Shown here piece after piece: positions 43,128 through 50,914 of a stretch of DNA of 64,000 nucleotides. The notes under the pieces were generated by a model. The model searched no databases, was not told the origin of the DNA, and was given only the letters and a program-made list of their open reading frames with translations. The stretch is from Chimaeribacter californicus (GTDB lineage Bacteria; Pseudomonadota; Gammaproteobacteria; Enterobacterales; Enterobacteriaceae): NCBI RefSeq assembly GCF_002858675.1, contig NZ_PJZF01000013.1, forward strand, positions 62,001 through 126,000, given 5' to 3'. Position numbers and translations under genes: made by a program. Within the stretch, counting starts at the first letter, position 1; each line of letters opens with the position of its first letter.

Positions 43128-43823
43128 ATGGCACTCGATTTCAGCACCGTGATGAGCGGCCACTATGGCCAGATGATCATTGACGGCACGGTGGTCACGC
43201 TGGAACTGGCGTTGGGTGCCTGGCTGCTGGCCATGTTCATTGCGCTGATCCTGGTGGTTATCCGCCTGACTCACAGCCGCAGCGCACAGTGGCTGGTGTC
43301 GGCGTACGTTTCCTATCACCGCAATGTGCCGACGCTGATTCAGCTGATGATGTGGTACTTCGCGATCCCGACGCTGCTGCCGGATGCGGTACAGATGTGG
43401 GTGAATGAATTCAACGCGGAGTTTCTGTTTTCGCTGTTTGCCCTGGGGTTGTGCCAGGCGGCCTACTTTTCAGAGGATATCCGCAGCGGCCTGCGGGCGA
43501 TCCCGGAGGGCCAGACTGAAGCCGCCCGCGCGCTGGGCATGGGGTATGTGCGATCAATGCGGCTGGTGATTCTGCCGCAGGGCATACGCAATGCGCTGCC
43601 GTCCGTGATTAACCACAGCGTGTTACTGTTCAAAAATACCAGCCTGGCGATGGTGATTGGGGTGGCCGATCTCACCTACGTCACGCGTGACATTGAAAAC
43701 CAGACCTTCCGCACCTTTGAAGCCTATGTGATCGCCACTGTGGGTTATCTGGCCTTCTCCTTACTGTTGATGGGCGCAGGGGCATTGCTGGCGCGCCACT
43801 TTCAGCGTGCCTATGCGAGGTAA
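43128..43823 (+). CDS. Amino acid ABC transporter permease 1 (HisQ/GltJ type)
   Basis: The 231-residue permease of the polar amino acid family has a typical start (SGHYGQMIIDGTVVTLELAL) and coupling motif IPEGQTEAARALGMGYVRSM. AGGAGG lies seven bases before ATG 43128, which is preferred to a TTG at 43122. It pairs with the next permease. Confidence 0.9.
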   Translation: MALDFSTVMSGHYGQMIIDGTVVTLELALGAWLLAMFIALILVVIRLTHSRSAQWLVSAYVSYHRNVPTLIQLMMWYFAIPTLLPDAVQMWVNEFNAEFLFSLFALGLCQAAYFSEDIRSGLRAIPEGQTEAARALGMGYVRSMRLVILPQGIRNALPSVINHSVLLFKNTSLAMVIGVADLTYVTRDIENQTFRTFEAYVIATVGYLAFSLLLMGAGALLARHFQRAYAR

Positions 43824-43828
43824 CCACC

Positions 43829-44584
43829 ATGTTTGATATGTTCACCATTTTGCATGACAACGGCCTGTTGCTGTTGATGGGGCAATACCCCAGCGGCCCG
43901 CTCGGCGGCGTGCTCTGTACGTTGCTGATTTCTGTGCTGGCGGTGCTGCTGGCCTTTCCGGTGGGGGTGCTGCTGGGGCTGGCGCGGTTGTCGCCGTGGC
44001 GCTGGCTGAGCTGGCCCGCCGCCTGCTGGGTCTACCTGTTGCGCGGCATCCCGCTGATGATGGTGGTGTTCTGGACTTATTTCTGCGTGCCTTTGCTGAT
44101 CGGCCATACCATCAGCGGCTTCACCACCATGCTCTGCACGCTGGTGATTTATGAGAGCGCCTATATCGCGGAAATTGTGCGCGGCGGTATTCAGGCGTTG
44201 CCGTCAGGCCAGTATGAGGCGTCACGTGCGCTGGGCATGGGCCACATGAAAACCCTGCGCCTGGTGATTTTACCGCAGGCGCTGTTCAACACGCTGCCCA
44301 GCCTGGTGAGCCAGCTGGTCTCCATCATCAAAGACAGCACGCTGGGTTATGTGATCAACGTGCCGGAACTGACCTACGCCGCCAATCAGGTGAGTAACCA
44401 GTTGCTGACCAAGCCGTTTCAGGTGTTCGCTATCGTGGCGCTGAGCTACTACATCATCTGCTACAGCCTGACCTGGCTGGCGAACCGACTTGAGGCGCAC
44501 ATTGCCCATAAACGCCGTAATGAACGCCCCGAAGCGGGCGGCACCGCCGCACCGTTGGTGCTCAGCAAAACGCAACCCCAATAA
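43829..44584 (+). CDS. Amino acid ABC transporter permease 2 (HisM/GltK type)
   Basis: The 251-residue permease has LRGIPLMMVVFWTYFCVPL and the EAA loop LPSGQYEASRALGMGHMKTL. A hydrophilic tail of about 25 residues (NRLEAHIAHKRRNERPEAGG) ends the protein. It starts five bases after the first permease. Confidence 0.9.
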   Translation: MFDMFTILHDNGLLLLMGQYPSGPLGGVLCTLLISVLAVLLAFPVGVLLGLARLSPWRWLSWPAACWVYLLRGIPLMMVVFWTYFCVPLLIGHTISGFTTMLCTLVIYESAYIAEIVRGGIQALPSGQYEASRALGMGHMKTLRLVILPQALFNTLPSLVSQLVSIIKDSTLGYVINVPELTYAANQVSNQLLTKPFQVFAIVALSYYIICYSLTWLANRLEAHIAHKRRNERPEAGGTAAPLVLSKTQPQ

Positions 44585-44593
44585 GGAGCAGCC

Positions 44594-45331
44594 ATGCGCC
44601 CGATGATTATGTTTAACCAGGTCAATAAGTGGTACGGCGACTATCAGGCGCTTACCAACGTCAGTGCCGAGATCAAAACCGGCGAAGTGGTGGTGGTGTG
44701 CGGGCCGTCCGGCTCCGGCAAATCGACGCTGATCCGCACGGTCAACCGGCTGGAGCCGATTGAGCAGGGCGAAATTCTGTTCGATGGCCTGGACATTCAC
44801 GGCAGCAGCACGCGCCTGAATCAGTTGCGCACCCGCATTGGCTTTGTTTTCCAGAACTTCAACCTGTTCCCGCACCTTTCGGTGATGGAGAACATTATGA
44901 TGTCGCCGGTGAAAGTGCTGGGTGAGAAGCGTTCAGCGGCGCGGCAACATGCAGGTATGCTGCTGGAACGGGTGGGCTTGTCACATAAAGCCAATGCCTA
45001 CCCGGCGCAGCTTTCCGGCGGGCAACAGCAGCGCGTCGCCATTGCCCGTGCGCTGGCGATGAAACCGCCGGTGATGCTGTTTGACGAACCCACTTCCGCG
45101 CTGGACCCGGAAATGGTAGGCGAGGTGCTTAACGTGATGCGCGGCCTGGCGCAGGAAGGCATGACCATGATGTGCGTGACGCACGAAATGAATTTCGCCC
45201 GCGACGTCGCCGATACCATCTGGTTTATGGATCAGGGGCAGATCCTGGAAAAATCCACGCCGGACGCCTTCTTCCGGGCGCCGCAGCACGCCCGCGCCCG
45301 CCGCTTCCTCAGTGACCTGCTGGTACATTAA
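44594..45331 (+). CDS. Amino acid ABC transporter ATP-binding protein (GlnQ/HisP type)
   Basis: The 245-residue ATPase has Walker [18 protein letters not shown]-loop [13 protein letters not shown], signature [15 protein letters not shown], Walker [15 protein letters not shown] and the H-loop in [25 protein letters not shown] precedes the ATG at 44594; an ATG at 44603 is also in frame. With 43128-44584 it forms an importer whose likely binding protein is at 35842. Confidence 0.92.
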   Translation: MRPMIMFNQVNKWYGDYQALTNVSAEIKTGEVVVVCGPSGSGKSTLIRTVNRLEPIEQGEILFDGLDIHGSSTRLNQLRTRIGFVFQNFNLFPHLSVMENIMMSPVKVLGEKRSAARQHAGMLLERVGLSHKANAYPAQLSGGQQQRVAIARALAMKPPVMLFDEPTSALDPEMVGEVLNVMRGLAQEGMTMMCVTHEMNFARDVADTIWFMDQGQILEKSTPDAFFRAPQHARARRFLSDLLVH

Positions 45332-45346
45332 AGGCGCTGCACCTGA

Positions 45347-45375
45347 TGGCGGGATATAAAACCCGCCTTCCTATT
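45347..45375 (+). terminator. Terminator after the amino acid ABC operon
   Basis: GGCGGG (45348-45353) pairs with CCCGCC (45362-45367) over an eight-base AT-rich loop; TTCCTATTT follows. It lies 16 bases after the ATPase stop codon. Confidence 0.75.
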
Positions 45376-45571
45376 TAACGTTTTAGCGTCAGGATTTAGC
45401 GTTAGCGGGGACGCGGGCAGCGGGCATCATGCGCCCTAATCATTAGGTAAAGAAATGCAAATGCCGGCAAAATAGATTTTGCTTATGGCAGAATCCATAC
45501 ACCCACAACAACTGAGGACAATTATTCATCCACACCGAGGAAAAGCAACAACGTGGATAAGTTGTAAAATT

Positions 45572-45670
45572 ATGGACAAAATGTTCACCCCTGGCCTGTT
45601 TACCCCTGCTCTCCTCTTTTCTGATTCCTGCGGCCTGCTCTGCGATCGGCACTGGCGTTTTGCCCTGTAG
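45572..45670 (+). CDS. Candidate leader peptide mdtU-like upstream ORF of mdtJI
   Basis: A 32-codon frame starts with ATGGACAAAATG and ends with TAG; its C-terminus reads GLLCDRHWRFAL. It lies 111 bases upstream of mdtJ within the long 5' leader. In E. coli an upstream ORF called mdtU makes mdtJI expression respond to spermidine, and position, size and context fit here. I cannot confirm the peptide by alignment. A GACGC/GCGTC stem-loop around 45720-45738 follows. In the rest of 45376-45571 I see no gene. Confidence 0.5.
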   Translation: MDKMFTPGLFTPALLFSDSCGLLCDRHWRFAL

Positions 45671-45781
45671 CCCCGTTCTCTCCTTTCTGATTTCTTTTAT
45701 TTCATTTTCGCGCAGCGTTTGACGCCCTGTTTTGCGTCATGGCCTGCGTGCGTCACGATGATGTCTCTCAGGAGAGAACGT

Positions 45782-46132
45782 ATGCGGTATTGGATGTTAT
45801 TAACGTTTGCCATTGCGGCGGAGATTATCGGCACCCTGTCGATGAAGTGGGCGGGTATTGAGGGCGGCCATGCAGGCTATGTTTTTATGCTGGTGATGAT
45901 TGCGCTCTCCTATATTTTCCTCTCTTTTGCCGTGAAGCGGATTGCGCTGGGTGTGGCGTACGCCATGTGGGAAGGGATCGGCATTCTGTTTATTACGCTG
46001 TTCAGCGTCACGCTGTTTGACGAAACCCTGTCTGCGATGAAAATTGCCGGGTTACTGACGCTGATTGCGGGCATCGTGCTGATTAAATCCGGCATGCAGG
46101 CACGTAAGGAGCTGCGCCATGGCCACATTTGA
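45782..46132 (+). CDS. mdtJ: Spermidine export protein MdtJ (SMR family)
   Basis: The 116-residue small multidrug-resistance protein has four membrane helices. Sequence ([19 protein letters not shown]-like [40 protein letters not shown]) is very close to E. coli MdtJ, with the membrane Glu of the AE motif (about residue 13). MdtJ and MdtI together export spermidine. AGGAGAG precedes the ATG at 45782. It overlaps mdtI by 14 bases. Confidence 0.95.
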   Translation: MRYWMLLTFAIAAEIIGTLSMKWAGIEGGHAGYVFMLVMIALSYIFLSFAVKRIALGVAYAMWEGIGILFITLFSVTLFDETLSAMKIAGLLTLIAGIVLIKSGMQARKELRHGHI

Positions 46133-46448
46133 GGGGATGCATATTGCCTGGCTGGCCCTGGCCACCGGGCTTGAGATCGCCGGGAATATCCTGCTGAAAT
46201 ACGCTGACGGTTTCCGCCGCCCGCTCTATGGCCTCTGTTCGCTGGCCGCCGTGCTGGCCGCGTTCAGCGCCCTGGCACAGGCGGTAAAAGGGATCGATTT
46301 ATCGGTCGCCTATGCCTTATGGGGCGGGTTTGGCCTGGCGGCGACGGTGGCCGCGGGCTGGATTTTATTCGGGCAACGGTTAAGCCGCCGCGGCTGGCTA
46401 GGGATGGGGCTGTTGGCCACCGGTATGGTACTGATCAAATTTGCGTAA
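46119..46448 (+). CDS. mdtI: Spermidine export protein MdtI (SMR family)
   Basis: The 109-residue partner of MdtJ is highly similar to E. coli MdtI ([60 protein letters not shown]). It keeps the conserved Glu in GLEIAGN (residue about 19). The 14-base overlap with mdtJ implies coupled translation of the two subunits. Confidence 0.95.
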   Translation: MATFEGMHIAWLALATGLEIAGNILLKYADGFRRPLYGLCSLAAVLAAFSALAQAVKGIDLSVAYALWGGFGLAATVAAGWILFGQRLSRRGWLGMGLLATGMVLIKFA

Positions 46449-46470
46449 GGGGCAACCTGTTGCTGCCTGG

Positions 46471-46506
46471 GGCATCCCCCTCTCATCACCTGCGGGGCGG
46501 GATGCC
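46471..46506. terminator. Inverted repeat between convergent mdtI and LysR genes
   Basis: GGCATCCC (46471-46478) and GGGATGCC (46499-46506) form an eight-base stem with a 20-base loop, between the stops of two converging genes. No T run; termination function is only likely from position. Confidence 0.4.
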
Positions 46507-46524
46507 AAACAGCCTCCGCCTGCG

Positions 46525-47412
46525 TCACCCGATGAAGTGAGCCAGCTCTTCAGCGGTGCCCCGGGGGAAGTTTTTCTTCAGGTAGGCGAGGAAAGCGGAG
46601 ACCCGCGGGCTAAGCAAGCGGCGCGAGGGGTAGAGTACCCATAGCGCCGCTGCCGGGCCTTCACTGTCACCCCATTTAACCAGCCGGCCGGACGCCAGAT
46701 CGTTAAATACCAGAGACAACGGCAGGCAGGCCACACCGGCATTCAGCCTGACGGCATCACGCACCATAACCATCGAAGAGAGCGAAAGCACTGGGTTAAC
46801 GGCGAGGGTTAAGGGCCCCGCCGGGGTCATGACCGTCCAGTGGCTTTGCTGCCCGGTTGCCCCGCGGATGACCACCGGGACACTCACGCCCTCAGCCGGC
46901 GGCGCCCGCTCTGGGCTGGCCACCACCACCTGCGGGTCATGCAGAAACGTCCGGCCAATCAAAGTTTCATCCTCTTTGGGGTTGACCCGGATCACCAGAT
47001 CGTATCCTTCGTCGATCATATCGACTTCACGATCATCGGTGGTGACCTCCAGCTGCACATCGGGATAGTCCCGCAGAAAGCCTGCGGCGAGTTTCCCCAT
47101 GGCCGCCTGCGCAAACAGCAGGGGAGCACTGATCCGCAACCGGCCCCGTGGGGTGCTGCCGCCGGAGGCTATCGCGGAGGCGGCTTCTTCAAGCTCAGTC
47201 AGCAACTGCCCGGTACGCCCGTGCAGCGCCTGCCCTTCCTCCGTCAGCCGGAGGGTACGGCCGCGCTCAAACAACCGCACACCAAGGCTTGTCTCTAATT
47301 CTGTGACGCGCCGTGACAACGTCGCCTTGGGGCGCCCGGTGGCGCGGGCCGCCTTGCCGAACCCGCCATGCCGGGCAACGAGGTTAAAATCGTTAAGTGC
47401 CAGAAGGTCCAT
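46525..47412 (-). CDS. LysR-family regulator (CrgA/AaeR-like)
   Basis: The 295-residue regulator has an N-terminal winged HTH (MDLLALNDFNLVARHGGFGK, AARATGRPKATLSRRVTELE) and the effector domain starting GRLRISAPLLFAQAA, typical of the CrgA-like group that often represses a divergent oxidoreductase. ATG 47412 has GGTGGA just upstream; a GTG at 47421 is an alternative. It is divergent from the NmrA-like gene at 47518, its probable target. Confidence 0.88.
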   Translation of the reverse strand: MDLLALNDFNLVARHGGFGKAARATGRPKATLSRRVTELETSLGVRLFERGRTLRLTEEGQALHGRTGQLLTELEEAASAIASGGSTPRGRLRISAPLLFAQAAMGKLAAGFLRDYPDVQLEVTTDDREVDMIDEGYDLVIRVNPKEDETLIGRTFLHDPQVVVASPERAPPAEGVSVPVVIRGATGQQSHWTVMTPAGPLTLAVNPVLSLSSMVMVRDAVRLNAGVACLPLSLVFNDLASGRLVKWGDSEGPAAALWVLYPSRRLLSPRVSAFLAYLKKNFPRGTAEELAHFIG

Positions 47413-47517
47413 CTGTTCCACCAGTGAGACGCCATGTCTGATTATAGCGGCTATTCGCCTGTATTTGGATCAGGGATACTCAGGGCGTCGATAACGATAA
47501 CCTTCTGGAGAAATACC

Positions 47518-48387
47518 ATGACTATTCTCGTCACAGGTGCAACGGGCCGCGTTGGCCACCATGTCGTTGAACAACTCGTTAACCGCGGCGCGGCCGTCCG
47601 GGTGCTCACCCGCGATCCCGCGAAGGCGCGGTTTCCGGCAGGCGCAGAGGTCGTGCAGGGGGACATGCTGGACATTGCTGCGTTACGCGCCGCCTTCGCT
47701 GGTGTGAGCGCGCTGTTCCTGCTCAATGCGGTCACGGGTGACGAATTCACCCAGGCGATCATCACCCTGAACATCGCACGTGAATGTGGCGTCCGGCGGG
47801 TTGTCTATCTCTCGGTGCTGCATGCCGATCGTTTCGTGAATGTGCCCCATTTTGCGGTGAAGGCGGGGGCTGAGCGGATGATCGAACAGATGGGGTTCAG
47901 CGCCACGGTGCTGCGCCCGGCCTACTTTATGGATAACGATCACCAGATTAAGGACGTCATCACCCAGCACGGCGTCTACCCGATGCCCATCGGCACGAAA
48001 GGGATAGCCATGGTTGACGTACGGGACATCGCGGAGGTCGCGGCGATTGAGCTTATCCGGCGTGACCAGGCGCAGGGTGATCTTCCGTCCGGCGTGATTA
48101 ACCTGGTGGGGCCAGACACCCTGACCGGGCCGGGCGTCGCCGCGCTCTGGTCTGAAGTACTGGGCCGCCCGGTCACGTATGGCGGAGATGACCCCAGCGG
48201 CTTCGAACAGAATCTGGCGGCGTTTATGCCAACCTGGATGGCCTATGAAATGCGTCTGATGGCCGAACGCTTTGTCAGTGACGGGCTGATCCCGGAAGCG
48301 GGCGACACCGGCCGCCTGACCGCCCTGCTGGGACGTCCGCTGCACACCTATCGTGAGTTTGCGGCCGGCGTGCTTTCTGCGGGCTGA
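47518..48387 (+). CDS. NmrA-like NAD(P)-binding protein (atypical SDR)
   Basis: The 289-residue atypical SDR has the dinucleotide motif TGATGRVGHHVVEQL (residues 6-20), then VRVLTRDPAKARFP, GVSALFLLNA and LRPAYFMDN. NmrA-type proteins sense or use NAD(P)(H) redox state or reduce quinones (QorB-like). GGAG lies eight bases before ATG 47518, preferred over a much earlier in-frame start. Divergent from the LysR gene and probably under its control. A TGACGG/CCGTCA hairpin follows the stop. Confidence 0.87.
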   Translation: MTILVTGATGRVGHHVVEQLVNRGAAVRVLTRDPAKARFPAGAEVVQGDMLDIAALRAAFAGVSALFLLNAVTGDEFTQAIITLNIARECGVRRVVYLSVLHADRFVNVPHFAVKAGAERMIEQMGFSATVLRPAYFMDNDHQIKDVITQHGVYPMPIGTKGIAMVDVRDIAEVAAIELIRRDQAQGDLPSGVINLVGPDTLTGPGVAALWSEVLGRPVTYGGDDPSGFEQNLAAFMPTWMAYEMRLMAERFVSDGLIPEAGDTGRLTALLGRPLHTYREFAAGVLSAG

Positions 48388-48432
48388 TGCGTGACGGAAT
48401 ACGGCCCGTCATCGCCATATTGCCGGGCCGGG

Positions 48433-48852
48433 TTACCTCTTTTCGGCCAGCAGGGTTTGCAGCAGCGTCACCAGCTCCTGTTGCTGTGGCGTATTTAGCC
48501 GGGCAAGGAAGACGGAATCCACCGCGTCCGCCACCGGGCGGGCCTGCTCAAGCACGGTCGCCCCTTTTGGCGTCAGGGTAATCAGGCGGCGACGCCGGTC
48601 AGTCTCACCCGGCGCCCGGTGAACCAGCCCTTTTTGCTCCATCCTGACCAGCAGCTCCGCCAGGGTGGCTTTGGTCATCAGCGCATCCCCCATTAACGCC
48701 ATCTGCTCAATCGCGGGTTTTTCCGCCACCGCACACAGCACCGAATATTGCTGCTTCGTCAGCTCAGGCAGGGATTTTTGCCATAGCGCGGTATGCTCCT
48801 GAAACAGCTGCCGCATCAGGTGAAAGGGGATATTGCCAAGGTGATTTTTCAT
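48433..48852 (-). CDS. MarR-family regulator of the decarboxylase operon
   Basis: The 139-residue MarR protein has a winged helix (LTKQQYSVLCAVAEKPAIEQ, ALMTKATLAELLVRMEQKGL) and the wing PGETDRRRRLITLTPKG. It is divergent from the UbiD-type decarboxylase genes, and two TTCG-N4-CGAA palindromes lie between them. It probably represses these genes until a phenolic acid binds (family behaviour; inference here). Confidence 0.88.
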   Translation of the reverse strand: MKNHLGNIPFHLMRQLFQEHTALWQKSLPELTKQQYSVLCAVAEKPAIEQMALMGDALMTKATLAELLVRMEQKGLVHRAPGETDRRRRLITLTPKGATVLEQARPVADAVDSVFLARLNTPQQQELVTLLQTLLAEKR

Positions 48853-48941
48853 GTAGGGATACCGGTGCCGGCCTGTAAAAGCGCAAGAATACCTTATTCC
48901 GTAACTCTACCGGAACCGCCACGTCCGGTGCCCGCTGAAAC

Positions 48942-48955
48942 ATTCGTATGCGAAC
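48942..48955. promoter_or_regulatory. MarR-type operator, site 1
   Basis: ATTCGTATGCGAAC has TTCG/CGAA arms, matching the second site at 49012-49025. It lies about 90 bases upstream of the MarR gene start. Confidence 0.6.
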
Positions 48956-49011
48956 TTTTTTACTGGCCTGATATTGTCAGCGTCGCAATTCGGCGTTAGG
49001 TTAATTATATA

Positions 49012-49025
49012 GTTCGCACACGAAC
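49012..49025. promoter_or_regulatory. MarR-type operator, site 2
   Basis: GTTCGCACACGAAC has five-base arms GTTCG/CGAAC. It overlaps the AT-rich TTAATTATATAG stretch likely to hold the -10 region of the decarboxylase promoter, consistent with repression. Confidence 0.65.
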
Positions 49026-49098
49026 ATATTAATCTCAATGTTGCGCAAGCGCAGCGCGAACCTGTTTCATCGCCGTGCGCTAACCAGGAGGCATCACC

Positions 49099-50526
49099 AT
49101 GGCATTTGATGATTTACGCAGTTTTCTTAAGGCACTGGACGAGCAAGGGCAGCTGTTGCACATCGACGAAGAAGTCAACGCCGAGCCGGACATCGCCGCC
49201 GCTGCCAACGCCACCGGCCGCATTGGCGAAGGGGCACCGGCCCTGTCATTCACCCGCATTAAAGGGTTTAACCATGCCCACGTGGTGATGAACACCCTCG
49301 GTTCGTGGCAAAACCACGCCATTTCACTCGGCCTTCCGCCCAATACGCCGGTTAAACAGCAGGTGGATGAGTTTATCCGCCGCTGGGATAACTTCCCCGT
49401 CGCGCCTGAGCGCCGGGACAACCCCGGCTGGGCAGAAAATAGCGTAGACCATGATGAGATCAACCTGTTTGATATCCTGCCGCTGTTCCGGCTCAACGAC
49501 GGCGACGGCGGGTTTTATCTGGATAAAGCCTGTGTGGTGTCCCGCGACCCGCTGGATCCTGACCACTTCGGCAAGCAGAACGTCGGCATTTACCGGATGG
49601 AGGTCAAAGGCAAACGCAAACTCGGCCTGCAACCGGTACCGATGCATGACATCGCGTTGCATCTGCATAAAGCGGAAGAGCGGGGCGAGGATTTGCCGAT
49701 TGCCATTACGCTCGGCAACGATCCGATCATTACCCTGATGGGGGCCACGCCGCTGAAATACGATCAGTCAGAGTATGAGATGGCCGGGGCGCTGCGTGGA
49801 AGCGCTTACCCGATCGCCACGGCACCGCTTACCGGCTTTGACGTGCCCTGGGGTTCTGAGGTGATCCTGGAAGGGGTGATCGAAGGGCGCAAGCGTGAAA
49901 TTGAAGGCCCCTTTGGTGAATTTACCGGCCACTACTCCGGCGGCCGCAACATGACGGTGGTGCGCATCGATAAGGTCTCTTTCCGCAGTAAGCCGATTTT
50001 TGAGTCGCTCTATCTCGGCATGCCCTGGACGGAAATCGATTATCTGATCGGCCCCGCCACCTGTGTGCCGCTCTACCAGCAGCTGAAAGCGGAATTCCCT
50101 GAAGTGCAGGCGGTGAATGCGATGTACACGCACGGGCTGCTGGCGATTATCTCCACCAAAAAACGCTATGGCGGGTTCGCGCGCGCCGTGGGTTTACGGG
50201 CGATGACCACTCCCCATGGGCTGGGTTACGTGAAAATGGTGATCATGGTGGATGAGGATGTCGATCCGTTCGACCTGCCGCAGGTGATGTGGGCGCTCTC
50301 TTCCAAAGTGAACCCGGCCGGCGATCTGGTGCAGTTGCCCAATATGTCGGTACTGGAACTTGACCCCGGCTCAAGCCCGGCGGGGATCACCGACAAACTG
50401 ATTATTGATGCCACCACGCCTGTCTCCCCGGATAACCGCGGCCACTACAGCCAGCCGGTAAAAGATCTGCCGGAAACCGCGCAATGGGTAGAGAAACTGA
50501 CGGCCATGTTGGCCAACCGCAAATAA
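49099..50526 (+). CDS. UbiD-family non-oxidative hydroxyarylic acid decarboxylase, subunit C (Vdc/Kpd/EcdC type)
   Basis: The 475-residue prenylated-FMN-dependent decarboxylase removes CO2 from vanillate or 4-hydroxybenzoate-type acids. Seen: QNVGIYRMEVKGKRKLGLQP, TLGNDPIITLMGATPL and the UbiD Glu/Arg region IEGRKREIEGPFGEFTGHYS. AGGAGG precedes the ATG. Subunit D follows after ten bases, but subunit B, the UbiX-like flavin prenyltransferase that normally precedes C, is not present between the regulator and this gene. Confidence 0.92.
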   Translation: MAFDDLRSFLKALDEQGQLLHIDEEVNAEPDIAAAANATGRIGEGAPALSFTRIKGFNHAHVVMNTLGSWQNHAISLGLPPNTPVKQQVDEFIRRWDNFPVAPERRDNPGWAENSVDHDEINLFDILPLFRLNDGDGGFYLDKACVVSRDPLDPDHFGKQNVGIYRMEVKGKRKLGLQPVPMHDIALHLHKAEERGEDLPIAITLGNDPIITLMGATPLKYDQSEYEMAGALRGSAYPIATAPLTGFDVPWGSEVILEGVIEGRKREIEGPFGEFTGHYSGGRNMTVVRIDKVSFRSKPIFESLYLGMPWTEIDYLIGPATCVPLYQQLKAEFPEVQAVNAMYTHGLLAIISTKKRYGGFARAVGLRAMTTPHGLGYVKMVIMVDEDVDPFDLPQVMWALSSKVNPAGDLVQLPNMSVLELDPGSSPAGITDKLIIDATTPVSPDNRGHYSQPVKDLPETAQWVEKLTAMLANRK

Positions 50527-50536
50527 GGAGAAGCAC

Positions 50537-50767
50537 ATGATCTGTCCCCGCTGTGCCGATGAGCACATTGAAACCATGGCCACCTCGCCTGTTCGGGGCG
50601 TCTGGACAGTCTATCAGTGTCAGCGTTGCCTCTATACCTGGCGCGATACCGAACCGGCGCGCCGTACGCAGCGCGAACACTATCCCGACGCCTTCCGCAT
50701 GACGCAGGAAGACATTGATAACGCGCCGGAAGTGCCTGCCATTCCGCCGCTGCTGACCAGCCGCTGA
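50537..50767 (+). CDS. Hydroxyarylic acid decarboxylase subunit D (VdcD/KpdD/BsdD)
   Basis: The 76-residue protein has two CxxC pairs (MICPRC at the N-terminus and YQCQRC around 33-38), consistent with a zinc-binding knuckle, and ends IPPLLTSR. It is the small subunit that follows the UbiD-type C subunit in vanillate/4-hydroxybenzoate decarboxylase operons; its role is not well defined but it is needed for full activity in some relatives. Confidence 0.9.
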   Translation: MICPRCADEHIETMATSPVRGVWTVYQCQRCLYTWRDTEPARRTQREHYPDAFRMTQEDIDNAPEVPAIPPLLTSR

Positions 50768-50880
50768 ACAACGCCGGGGTGATTATCCAGGCGTGACTGA
50801 TCCACAGGGACGGCCGAAAAAGCGCAGGGCTGGCCTGACACCGCTGTAAAAAGGAAGGCATAACCAGGAAGCAGGGCGAT

Positions 50881-50905
50881 AAAACGCCCGGCCGCAGGGC
50901 CGGGC
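50881..50905 (-). terminator. Rho-independent terminator of treA
   Basis: Read on the minus strand, a perfect eight-base stem GCCCGGCC / GGCCGGGC with CTGC loop is followed by GTTTTAT. It lies ten bases after the treA stop codon. Confidence 0.85.
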
Positions 50906-50914
50906 AGCCCAGGG

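Noticed and set aside
47683-48345. 220-codon minus-strand frame over the NmrA-like gene
   Set aside because: Shadow frame; the plus strand has a clear Rossmann protein with start and ribosome-binding site.
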